Source of the DNA: Bin80 sp965203305
Lineage (GTDB): Bacteria; Bacteroidota; Rhodothermia; Rhodothermales; Bin80
Reading direction: 5' to 3'
NCBI GenBank assembly: GCA_965203305.1
Contig: OZ241874.1
Coordinates: 3,658,001 to 3,722,000 of the forward strand
Length of the DNA: 64,000 bases
The notes under the pieces were generated by a model. The model saw only the letters and a program-made list of their open reading frames with translations, made no database searches and was not told where the DNA came from. The translations under genes and the position numbers were made by a program. Position 1 is the stretch's first letter, and every line of letters begins with the position of its first letter. Below are positions 9,100 to 16,862 of this stretch, in pieces.

Positions 9100-10125
9100 A
9101 TGTCAAACAATTCGGATACATCAAACAACATCCTGCGCATCGGGATTGACTTGGGCACTTCACGCAGTGCCATCGCTGCCAGCAACGGCAGAAGGCGATG
9201 GGTTCACAGTTATGTGGGCTGGCCCCGTGATTTTGTCGCACGCAGAATGCTGAAGCAGGATGTTCTTGTCGGCATAGATGCCATTGAACACCGAAACTCG
9301 GTCAACCTCGTCCGCCCGCTGGAATACGGCGTGATCCGGGACGGGACAGACAAGGACGAGAAGGCTGTTCGGGAACTGGTCAGTCATCTGGTTGAACTGG
9401 CACAGCCAGAAGAGGGGCAGTCAGTTTATGCGGCCGTAGGAGTGCCGGCAGAAGCCCTGCGCGTTAACAAACTTGCGATACGCAATGCAATCGGGGAGTG
9501 GGCAGACACACTGATGCTGGTCTCGGAGCCCTTCGCCGTCGCCTACAGACTGGGGGCCCTGGACAATACCTGCATTATTGATATCGGTGCAGGAACGATT
9601 GACTTCTGCGTGATGCACGGAACGATGCCCGGGGAGGATGATCAGCGTTCACTTCGTACAGCAGGAGATCATGTGGATGAGCAGCTGTTCAATCTGCTGT
9701 CGGATCGTTTCGTACACACTCCGTTCAGCCAGACATTTGCGCGGGAACTCAAGGAAAAGTACGGGAGTGTCTCGGGAGCATCTGACCGAATCAAGGTCAG
9801 CGTACCCGTTGCGGGAAAGTTCGAGACCCATGACCTGACCCAGGAAGTATGGCGAGCCTGTGATTCTTTAGTCCCTGCGATTGCGGAAACGCTCATTGAT
9901 TTGCTGAGCGGCTATGAGCCGATGCTCCAGGAACGTGTACGGCATAACATCTACCTGGCTGGCGGCGGAAGCCAGATTCATGGCCTTGCCAGTGCAATCA
10001 GTTCCGCTCTGGACGAATATGGACAGTTCACGATCACTCCCATTGAAGATCCGCTGTTCAGTGGTGCCGAAGGTGCTCTGAGTCTGGCGGAAGACATGCC
10101 GGAAGAGTATTGGGAGAACATGTAA
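9100..10125 (+). CDS. MamK-like bacterial actin
   Basis: Actin-fold ATPase of 341 residues. Phosphate-1 motif GIDLGTSRSAIAAS (about 14-27), phosphate-2 motif IDIGAGTIDFC (from about 160) and adenosine motif YLAGGGSQIHGL (from about 286) are intact, so ATP-dependent filament formation is plausible. The order and wording of several stretches, VGWPRD, LVSEPFAVAY, GTMPGEDDQ, HVDEQL and the C-terminal GALSLAEDMPEEYW, match the magnetosome filament protein MamK far better than MreB, ParM or FtsA; this rests on remembered MamK sequence. No other magnetosome gene is in the window. It is 5 bases downstream of the amidase and overlaps the extended folA frame. Role unknown; cell-wall or envelope positioning is an inference from context. 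Confidence 0.82.
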   Translation: MSNNSDTSNNILRIGIDLGTSRSAIAASNGRRRWVHSYVGWPRDFVARRMLKQDVLVGIDAIEHRNSVNLVRPLEYGVIRDGTDKDEKAVRELVSHLVELAQPEEGQSVYAAVGVPAEALRVNKLAIRNAIGEWADTLMLVSEPFAVAYRLGALDNTCIIDIGAGTIDFCVMHGTMPGEDDQRSLRTAGDHVDEQLFNLLSDRFVHTPFSQTFARELKEKYGSVSGASDRIKVSVPVAGKFETHDLTQEVWRACDSLVPAIAETLIDLLSGYEPMLQERVRHNIYLAGGGSQIHGLASAISSALDEYGQFTITPIEDPLFSGAEGALSLAEDMPEEYWENM

Positions 10126-10136
10126 CCGGGCCTCGT

Positions 10137-10646
10137 ATGATCCTGATCGCTGCACTGGCTCGCAAAAACCGCTGTATTGGCCGGAATACCCGTCTCCCCT
10201 GGCATATACCAGAGGATATGAAACGCTTCAAGCGACTCACATACGGGTTCCCGATGATCATGGGACGGGTCACCTGCGAGGGACTGATCCGAGACTTCGG
10301 GGGGCCGCTGCCCGGACGGCAGTTGATTGCCTTGACCAGAAATCCCGAGACTAAAATTCACCCCGATGTCCAGGAATGTCCGTCACTGGAATCTGCACTG
10401 GAACAGGTGAAAACTGCCGAGAAAGTATTTATTGCCGGCGGTGCCAGATTGTATGAAGAAGGCCTGAAACTGGCCGACCGGCTAGAGCTGACTCTCATTG
10501 ATGGAGCGTACGAGGGGGACACCTTTTTTCCTGAATATGAACACCTGATTGATACAGAATTCTCCCTCAAGCGGGAAGAGTCACACCAGGGATTTTCGTT
10601 TGTCACGTACGACCGAATTCAGCCTCACGCCAGAACAGGATGCTGA
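10137..10646 (+). CDS. folA: Dihydrofolate reductase
   Basis: Reduces dihydrofolate to tetrahydrofolate with NADPH, regenerating the cofactor used by thyA in the same gene run. ATG at 10137 gives the family start MILIAALARKNRCIGRNTRLPWHIPEDMKRF in shortened view: the opening strand, the substrate-loop LPWHIPED with the acidic residue, and KRFKRLT. GFPMIMGRVTCE and IAGGARLYEE are the NADPH-binding parts. The length of 169 residues is standard. An in-frame GTG-like upstream codon at 10110 would overlap the previous gene and add nine residues before the conserved start, so I reject it. Confidence 0.95.
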   Translation: MILIAALARKNRCIGRNTRLPWHIPEDMKRFKRLTYGFPMIMGRVTCEGLIRDFGGPLPGRQLIALTRNPETKIHPDVQECPSLESALEQVKTAEKVFIAGGARLYEEGLKLADRLELTLIDGAYEGDTFFPEYEHLIDTEFSLKREESHQGFSFVTYDRIQPHARTGC

Positions 10647-10661
10647 TGCCATGCGATCAGC

Positions 10662-11819
10662 TCACCGGTCGGGCCTCTGGGCTGTCGCCATTTTGCCAAC
10701 AATCTCCTCATAGTATGTCTCATACTGAGACACGATGGAGTGTGTATCGTAGTGCTTCACCACATAGTCTCTGGCATTCCGGGCCAGTTGCGCATGTAAC
10801 GCATCATCTGTCAGAATCTTGACAGAGATCTCAGAAAACGCATCAATGTCTCCCACAGGGCACAGGTATCCCGCTCCGCTTCCCTCAACCAGTTCCGGCA
10901 ACCCGCCAACATCACTGCAAACAACCGGCACACTGCATGCCATCGCTTCCAGTGGAGCGAGCCCAAACGATTCTGATCCGCTGGTCAGCAGAAACAGATC
11001 TGCAATGGACAGGAACTCCTGAATCGGATCCTGCTTTCCAAGAAAGCGCACTGCCTCCCGGATTCCAAGATCACGCGTAAGCTGCTCCACATTGGAACGG
11101 TCCGGTCCATCCCCGATCAGAAGCAGTTTGGCAGATAGCCCTTTCTGGAGAATCCGGTGAAAAACCCTGACAACATGAGAGACATTCTTCACACGCCGGA
11201 AATTGGAAATATGCACAATCACCTTTTGACTATCGTCACAAACTGCGTTCCTGAAGTGCCCCTTGTCCAGCCTGTAGAAAGACTCTGTATCAATAAAATT
11301 CGGGATCACCTTGATCGGGATCTGGATGTCAAATGCATCATACGTCTCCTGTCGCAAGAAATTGGAGACCGCAGTCACTCCGTCTGATGCATTAATGGAG
11401 TAGGTAACAACAGGGGTATAGGACGCGTCTCTTCCAACGATTGTAATATCCGTTCCATGCAGCGTTGTCACAACGGGAACCGAACAGTTCTGCTTGCTGA
11501 GGATGTCACGGGCAAGAACAGCACTGGTCGCATGCGGGATTGCATAGTGCACATGAAGCACATCCAGCCCCTCATGCCGGGCAACATCCACCATCTTGCT
11601 TGTCAGAGAGAGGGCATACGGTGGAAAATCAAACAGCGGGTAACGGGTTACACTCACTTCATGAAAATATATATTCTCCGCAACTGTGCTCAAGCGAAAA
11701 GGAAGGGAATAGGCAATAAAATGTATTTCGTGTCCCCGCCTGGCGAGTGCTCTGCCAAGTTCTGTGGCCACTACACCACTTCCGCCGTAAACCGGATAGC
11801 AAGTAATTCCTATTCGCAT
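10662..11819 (-). CDS. bshA: N-acetyl-alpha-D-glucosaminyl L-malate synthase BshA
   Basis: GT4 glycosyltransferase that joins N-acetylglucosamine to L-malate, the first step of bacillithiol synthesis. The typical BshA start MRIGITCYPVYGGSG sets the ATG at 11819. HVHYAIPHA and TLHGTDITIVGRD are BshA hallmarks, and the GT4 donor site SESFGLAPLEAMAC is near the C-terminus. The length of 385 residues is normal. It ends 16 bases from the convergent folA stop. The later genes bshB and bshC are not in the window. Closely related GT4 enzymes exist, but the malate-type N-terminal motifs make BshA the best call. Confidence 0.92.
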   Translation of the reverse strand: MRIGITCYPVYGGSGVVATELGRALARRGHEIHFIAYSLPFRLSTVAENIYFHEVSVTRYPLFDFPPYALSLTSKMVDVARHEGLDVLHVHYAIPHATSAVLARDILSKQNCSVPVVTTLHGTDITIVGRDASYTPVVTYSINASDGVTAVSNFLRQETYDAFDIQIPIKVIPNFIDTESFYRLDKGHFRNAVCDDSQKVIVHISNFRRVKNVSHVVRVFHRILQKGLSAKLLLIGDGPDRSNVEQLTRDLGIREAVRFLGKQDPIQEFLSIADLFLLTSGSESFGLAPLEAMACSVPVVCSDVGGLPELVEGSGAGYLCPVGDIDAFSEISVKILTDDALHAQLARNARDYVVKHYDTHSIVSQYETYYEEIVGKMATAQRPDR

Positions 11820-11892
11820 GATGAACCGCCTGATCTCATGGGGAAACACTTATAGCAGGCACAAGGTTGCAGTCGTATCTTCTGGAATTGCG

Positions 11893-12510
11893 ATGAATCG
11901 ACTTCTTTTCATGTTTCTGGCTGGACCTGCCCTCCTTCCCGCAGCACAAGCACAAACCTTTGGCGTGAGTACTGGCGCGAATTTTCAGCGGCTGAGTGAT
12001 ATTACGCTTGACGAGGTGGAAGTGAAATTCAAGAGCCATACCGGATGGCATGTGGGAATTTGGGCTGGATTTCCGCTCGGTCCAGCCGCATCTCTGCGTA
12101 TTGGCGGACGCTATATGGCAGCCGGAAAACTGTTTGAGGGAATTCAAGAGGAAAAGCCAAGATTCCAGGACAATTTTGATGTATCCCTGGTGGAGCTTCA
12201 TGCACTGCTGACCCTGGGGCTTCCCTCGCAGGTGGTGAGTCCGTTTGTCTTTGCAGGGCCCGTGTTTCGAGTTCCGGCCAAGACAGACAAGCAGATCAGC
12301 AATGACCTGAAAGCACTCTCCTACGCAGCAGAAGTTGGAGGAGGCCTGAAAATTGGCATGGGACCGATAAGCCTCTATCCCGAAATCGCCTACACCTTTG
12401 GGCTGACCCGTTTTATTGAGAATGAACTCGTTCTTCAGGCGATTGCCTTGCAGGTGGGAGATCCGCAAAAACTGAACATGGTCCTGCTTCGCCTGTCCGT
12501 CGGCCTGTAG
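11893..12510 (+). CDS. Predicted outer-membrane beta-barrel protein
   Basis: 205 residues from ATG 11893. A Sec signal peptide (MNRLLFMFLAGPALLPAAQAQ) is followed by alternating beta strands rich in Gly and aromatic residues and by a C-terminal strand ending LLRLSVGL. This is the layout of small porin-like or OmpW/opacity-type barrels common in Bacteroidota. I recognise no specific family. Longer in-frame starts at 11818-11821 overlap the bshA start region and lack a signal peptide, so they were not used. The gene is divergent from bshA. Confidence 0.7.
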   Translation: MNRLLFMFLAGPALLPAAQAQTFGVSTGANFQRLSDITLDEVEVKFKSHTGWHVGIWAGFPLGPAASLRIGGRYMAAGKLFEGIQEEKPRFQDNFDVSLVELHALLTLGLPSQVVSPFVFAGPVFRVPAKTDKQISNDLKALSYAAEVGGGLKIGMGPISLYPEIAYTFGLTRFIENELVLQAIALQVGDPQKLNMVLLRLSVGL

Positions 12511-12572
12511 AGCAGGTTGCCTTGCCCAGGACTGGGGCGATACGGGAGGTTCACCTCAGAGGAACCAGATCC

Positions 12573-13238
12573 CTATCTCACCCCTGCATAAAAGCGGAAT
12601 CTGCGTTCTTCCAGCCGAATATTGTTCCAGGGAACAACCGGAGTCAATCCTTCTGCCCACTCGGGAGCCAGTTCCGGTCCCAGCATGGACTGCTCGCTGT
12701 AAAAATGACGTACATTGCGAGCGAACGGGCGGTGCCGGTCATCTGCATGGCGGACATGGAACGCAAGGGCCAAGGTCCTTTGCCAGCCAGAGACTTGGGA
12801 GGTCTCATTCAGGCTGGCATAATAGTCCAGTTTCCGTTGCCCTGGCAGAAATGCACTGAACTGAAAAGGATCCAGTATGCAGTCTTCATACGAAGTGCAT
12901 CCGCGATATCCGGCCTCCACCCGATTCCGCACGGTCCAGCCAATCAGGACCTGCTCGTCATGCCGCTTGCTTTCCGAAAACATCGCACGGGCAAGCCACA
13001 AGGTCTCCATGTCAATGTTCGCAAAATGCACCGGCGGAGTCCCCCATGGATTGCGCAGGACAGCGGATGTTTCCTGATCCGAAGGCAGGAGAAGGGGCGG
13101 AGGAGAAAGTACCTGGAGATCCTGGATACCCGTCGGAGGTGCAAATACCGTCAAACTCGGCAGCATGCACACCGCTGCAATCCCAAGCAGCAGACCCAGA
13201 CAATATTTCTGTATGTTTCTTCGCATATTCCGTTCCAC
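12573..13238 (-). CDS. SleB/Hydrolase_2-type cell-wall hydrolase
   Basis: 221 residues with an N-terminal membrane or signal segment (about 12-32). The C-terminal domain (about 78-221) matches the SleB cell-wall hydrolase pattern: ETLWLARAMFSESKRHDEQ with the presumed catalytic Glu, then GWTVRNRVEAGYRG, DPFQFSAF and WQRTLALAFHV. The family is best known for cortex lysis in spore-formers but is widespread as lytic transglycosylase-like enzymes in Gram-negatives. A periplasmic peptidoglycan role is inferred. It converges on the barrel-protein gene. Confidence 0.75.
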   Translation of the reverse strand: MERNMRRNIQKYCLGLLLGIAAVCMLPSLTVFAPPTGIQDLQVLSPPPLLLPSDQETSAVLRNPWGTPPVHFANIDMETLWLARAMFSESKRHDEQVLIGWTVRNRVEAGYRGCTSYEDCILDPFQFSAFLPGQRKLDYYASLNETSQVSGWQRTLALAFHVRHADDRHRPFARNVRHFYSEQSMLGPELAPEWAEGLTPVVPWNNIRLEERRFRFYAGVR

Positions 13239-13317
13239 AGGGATTTGTGCCCCCGTGTAATGCTATACACATGTAGAGTGCAGAACGCGTAATACGGAAA
13301 TTTCAGAACAAAGTTAA

Positions 13318-14436
13318 ATGCTCTCCATTTTGGCAGATATCAACATTCCATATGCAGAGGAAGCATTTGCATCCGCGGGGAAAGTGAACCTGCTGAATGC
13401 CGAATCAATCACCCCAAAAACATGTTTGGGAGTTGATGTTCTTCTGGTGCGAAGCGTTACACAGGTCAATGAAACTCTTCTGAAAAATAGCCCGGTTATG
13501 TTCGTCGGATCTGCGACGGCAGGCGTTGACCATATTGATCAGCCGTATCTGCAGAATCGGGGCATTCCGTTTGTTTATGCTCCCGGAGCAAATGCAGATT
13601 CTGTCGTGGAATATGTTTTGACCGCACTGATCCAGCTGAGTGCCCTGCAAACACGCTCCCTGGAAGGCCTTACGCTGGGAATTGTCGGCTGCGGCCATAT
13701 CGGCGGGCGTTTGGCGATACGATCTCCTGCATTCGGATTGAATGTTCTGAAAAATGATCCGCCACTTGCAAAACAGGGAAGAGCAGGCTTTACAGACCTG
13801 GAGACGGTCCTGACCGAATCAGATATTGTCACACTGCATGTTCCCAAAGCACCCGATACCTGTCATCTTGTCGGGGAAACAGAACTCCGGTGCATGAAAC
13901 CGGGGGCATGGATTCTGAATACCTCCAGGGGAAATGTTATTGACAGTCAGGCTCTCAAAAGAGCACTGACAGCAGGCCGTGTGGAGAGTGCTGTTCTGGA
14001 TGTATGGGAACATGAACCAACCCCCGATCTGGAACTGCTGCAAAGAGTCACGCTGGGAACCCCGCACATCGCCGGCCACTCCGTGGACGGAAAACTGCGG
14101 GGAACGATCATGCTTTACAATGCTGTGATAAAACATTTTGGAATTCGGCCGCAATGGGATTATGAACAGGTGCTGCGGGAGAATTTGCCTGATCCGATCA
14201 CGATTCCCCCTGAGACCAAGAACTGGCTGGCCGCAGTGGCACAGCGCCTGTACGACATAGAGTCGGACGACGCGCGCATGCGAAGCAGCCTGGCTGTACA
14301 CCAGAATCAGACGGCGCAGGCATTTCGTCGGCTTCGCCGCTTCTATCCACCGCGGCGCACTTTTCACAGGCACAGAATTACAGAAATTCCCGCGCCTCAC
14401 CTGCAAGCCGTGCGGGATGGACTTTGCACCGGTTAG
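13318..14436 (+). CDS. pdxB: 4-phosphoerythronate dehydrogenase PdxB
   Basis: NAD-dependent D-isomer-specific hydroxyacid dehydrogenase acting in the DXP-dependent pyridoxal phosphate pathway. The start MLSILADINIPYAEEAF is typical of PdxB. The Rossmann loop is GIVGCGHIGGRLA, the substrate/catalytic block is NTSRGNVIDSQAL, the acid is in LDVWEHEP and the base His in TPHIAGHS. The length of 372 residues matches E. coli PdxB (378). The stop codon overlaps that of the convergent era gene by three bases. pdxJ, the ring-closing enzyme of the same pathway, lies just beyond era. Confidence 0.93.
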   Translation: MLSILADINIPYAEEAFASAGKVNLLNAESITPKTCLGVDVLLVRSVTQVNETLLKNSPVMFVGSATAGVDHIDQPYLQNRGIPFVYAPGANADSVVEYVLTALIQLSALQTRSLEGLTLGIVGCGHIGGRLAIRSPAFGLNVLKNDPPLAKQGRAGFTDLETVLTESDIVTLHVPKAPDTCHLVGETELRCMKPGAWILNTSRGNVIDSQALKRALTAGRVESAVLDVWEHEPTPDLELLQRVTLGTPHIAGHSVDGKLRGTIMLYNAVIKHFGIRPQWDYEQVLRENLPDPITIPPETKNWLAAVAQRLYDIESDDARMRSSLAVHQNQTAQAFRRLRRFYPPRRTFHRHRITEIPAPHLQAVRDGLCTG

Positions 14437-15317
14437 GTGTAGCCGAAGGATCGCAGAAAATGATCCCGATTGCGCCAGTCTTTTCGGACGCGAACAAACA
14501 GCTTCAGGTACACATCCCGTCCCAGAAATGCTTCAATGTCCCGGCGGGCAGCGATTCCGACAGCCTTGAGGGCATGTCCTCCGGCACCAACCAGGATTCC
14601 CTTCTGGCTTGAGCGTTCAACGACGATTTCGGCCTCAATCAAATCTTTTCCTTCGGGACGCTCAACAAAGCTGGAAATCGTTACCGCAGATGAATAGGGG
14701 ACTTCCTGCCGAAACTTCCGAAACACTTTCTCCCGGATGATTTCTGCAACGAAGAAGCGTTCGGGATGCTCGCTGATCATTTCGGGGGGATAGAGGGCCG
14801 GTCCGGGCGGGAGCAGGGCTCGAATTTCTTTCATCAGGGGATCCAGATTCGTTCCGTTGAGTGCACTGATCGGAACCACAGCCTCAAAGGAGCACACATC
14901 GGCATATGCTTCGGCTAGGGGAAGCATTGCTTCCTGACGTACCAGATCTCTTTTGTTCAGTACCAGGATGGCAGCCTGACCCGTGATCATCTTCAGAATG
15001 TGCTCATCCGGTTTGATGGCGCGGGCATCTGCCATAAATACAACAAGATCAGCATCTGCCACGGACTCACGCACTTTTTGCATCATGGACTGATCCAGAC
15101 CAGTGCTGGGGCGCATGATTCCCGGAGTATCCAGAAAGATGACTTGCGCAGTATCTTCAGTCAGGATACCCAATACGCGATGGCGGGTCGTCTGCGCCTT
15201 GGGGGTTACAATGGAGAGTTTCTGCCCGATCAGGGCATTCATCAGCGTACTTTTGCCCACATTGGGTTTTCCAATCAGGGCAACATACCCGCTCCTGAAG
15301 TTTTCAGAACGACTCAT
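14433..15317 (-). CDS. era: GTPase Era
   Basis: Ras-like GTPase with a C-terminal KH domain that binds the 3' end of 16S rRNA during 30S maturation. G1 is GKPNVGKST, G3 is DTPG (after VIFL), G4 is NKRD, and the KH region (about 205-290) contains ILVGAGGHALKAVG. ATG at 15317 gives MSRSENFRSGYVALIGKPN and 294 residues, standard for Era; longer starts only add sequence that overlaps pdxJ. The first codons overlap the end of pdxJ by 14 bases, so the two are co-transcribed and probably translationally coupled. Confidence 0.96.
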   Translation of the reverse strand: MSRSENFRSGYVALIGKPNVGKSTLMNALIGQKLSIVTPKAQTTRHRVLGILTEDTAQVIFLDTPGIMRPSTGLDQSMMQKVRESVADADLVVFMADARAIKPDEHILKMITGQAAILVLNKRDLVRQEAMLPLAEAYADVCSFEAVVPISALNGTNLDPLMKEIRALLPPGPALYPPEMISEHPERFFVAEIIREKVFRKFRQEVPYSSAVTISSFVERPEGKDLIEAEIVVERSSQKGILVGAGGHALKAVGIAARRDIEAFLGRDVYLKLFVRVRKDWRNRDHFLRSFGYT

Positions 15318-16134
15318 TCTCTCCCTTGACCAGTCGGGCCATTTCCGCAACTGCGCCGCCAAGTCCTGTAAAAATGGAACGGGCAATCACGGAAAATCCG
15401 ATAGATACCTCGCGGATGTGGGGGACCGACTGTGCGAAGAAAGTGTAGTTGTCATAGTCAAGACCGTGCCCCGCATGTACGATCAGCTCGCACTCGTGCG
15501 CGAGCTGTGCAGCTTCTGCCAAACGGCTTACTTCTTCTGCTCCATACAACTTTATTCCTGCAGGGGGAGTACCACAGACATCATCGGAATCGGAGATACG
15601 ACGAGGATTTTTATGCTCTCGGGGGTACCGCTTTGCTGCATTGGCATAGTCGCCCGTATGCAGTTCAATACTGGAGGCACCTGTGTCCCGTGCAGCCCGA
15701 ATCTGATCCAGATCGGGATCAACAAAAAGAGCAGTCTCGGAAATACCAGCTTCCTTCAATGTGCTGACTGTACACATCAGCTCAGCCTGATAACGAATCA
15801 CATCCAGCCCCCCTTCAGTAGTGATCTCCTCTCGACGCTCCGGCACAAGCGTTGCCAGATCTGGACATGTCTCACAGCAAATGTCCACAATCTCGGGATT
15901 CGTGGAGAGCTCAAAATCAAGCTTCCCGTGTACGGCACGCTTGAGTCGGAATACATCTTTGTCGGTGATATGCCGCCGGTCTTCTCGCAAATGAAAGACG
16001 ATCCCGTCTGCACCAGATGCCTCACATACACGCGCTGCCTCTACCGGATCAGGAAACTCTTCACGCCGAGCATTACGCAGTGTTGCGACATGATCAATAT
16101 TAATCAGTAAATTTGGCATGGACTTGTCTGTCAA
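15304..16134 (-). CDS. pdxJ: Pyridoxine 5'-phosphate synthase PdxJ
   Basis: Condenses 1-deoxy-D-xylulose 5-phosphate with 3-amino-2-oxopropyl phosphate to form pyridoxine 5'-phosphate. The TIM-barrel markers are present: LLINIDHVATLRNAR at the start, HLREDRRHI, FELST, and HAGHGLDYDN with GFSVIARSIFTGL at the C-terminus. ATG at 16119 (MPNLLINIDH) is as likely as 16134. The length of about 271-276 residues is slightly above E. coli (243), with an insertion around KRYPREHKNPRR. It heads the pdxJ-era operon. Confidence 0.95.
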   Translation of the reverse strand: MTDKSMPNLLINIDHVATLRNARREEFPDPVEAARVCEASGADGIVFHLREDRRHITDKDVFRLKRAVHGKLDFELSTNPEIVDICCETCPDLATLVPERREEITTEGGLDVIRYQAELMCTVSTLKEAGISETALFVDPDLDQIRAARDTGASSIELHTGDYANAAKRYPREHKNPRRISDSDDVCGTPPAGIKLYGAEEVSRLAEAAQLAHECELIVHAGHGLDYDNYTFFAQSVPHIREVSIGFSVIARSIFTGLGGAVAEMARLVKGENESF

Positions 16135-16245
16135 TCTCTCTGTCCGACCGAGAATAGCAGGCGAAAGTTACCGCCAGTTGAATTTTTTATCTGCTCGTTG
16201 CAGCACCCTCAAATACCTTATTCAACCAAACACGCTGTAATGAGT

Positions 16246-16253
16246 TATATTTG
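16246..16253 (+). promoter_or_regulatory. Candidate -7 box of Bacteroidota type
   Basis: TATATTTG fits the TAnnTTTG -7 element and lies about 73 bases before the 16326 gene in an AT-rich gap. No matching TTTG -33 box is found at the expected spacing, so support is weak. Confidence 0.25.
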
Positions 16254-16325
16254 ACTCAAGTCTTTATTGCCCGTTTCTCAATTTCGTAATTACATTAGGC
16301 TTCATTAAACAGATTCTCTGTGATA

Positions 16326-16781
16326 ATGGTCAATCATAACGTTAAAATTGCTATCCAGGCCTTGATGGCCGTTCTGATTGTGGTTCTCGGATACTGGCTC
16401 TACCGCTCCATCACGGAGCCATGGAAGGCCGTCGAGCGCGAGCAGGCCCTGACCCAGTCAACACGGCAGCAGATGATTCAGGTCCGAACAGCTATAACCT
16501 ACTACGAACGGGAAGAGGATCGTTTCCCCGTCTCGCTGGATTCGCTCATTCTGTGGCTTCATTCCGACTCCTTGATGGCGGTTGATCCACAAAATGTTTT
16601 TGATGCGGATATTGCAGTAGATTCTCTGATCTACTCTCCCCGGACAGGAAATGCATTCGAGTATGCCTTGAATGATACTGGCAGAGTCGCCATCTATCTG
16701 CTTCGGGATCCAGATTCCGACGACTATATTGGATCAGACATTCCAGACATCACGCTTCTGAACGCCGCCAGCTGGGAATAA
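16326..16781 (+). CDS. Single-pass membrane protein of unknown function
   Basis: 151 residues from ATG 16326; a GTG six bases earlier is also in frame. One transmembrane helix (about residues 6-24, KIAIQALMAVLIVVLGYWLY) is followed by a basic-to-acidic periplasmic part. This part contains a heptad-like stretch (about 35-60) and repeated short motifs around DSL and DPQNVFDADIAVDSL. I do not recognise the family; its N-terminus resembles pilin-like or periplasmic anchored proteins. It precedes the LamG/T9SS gene by 81 bases on the same strand, so a link to surface export is possible. Confidence 0.6.
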   Translation: MVNHNVKIAIQALMAVLIVVLGYWLYRSITEPWKAVEREQALTQSTRQQMIQVRTAITYYEREEDRFPVSLDSLILWLHSDSLMAVDPQNVFDADIAVDSLIYSPRTGNAFEYALNDTGRVAIYLLRDPDSDDYIGSDIPDITLLNAASWE

Positions 16782-16862
16782 CCTGAGCGACCATATGTTC
16801 CTGCTCCCCGTTTCGTGATTCCGGGCCATTGCCTGGCAATTCGGGGCTTTGCGCTTGAGAGC

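Noticed and set aside
8471..9241. 256-codon minus-strand frame opposite the amidase
   Set aside because: Shadow of a well-supported zinc amidase; Cys/His-rich chance translation.
12522..13292. 256-codon plus-strand frame opposite the SleB-like gene
   Set aside because: The minus-strand product has a signal segment and a recognisable hydrolase domain; the plus frame has neither.
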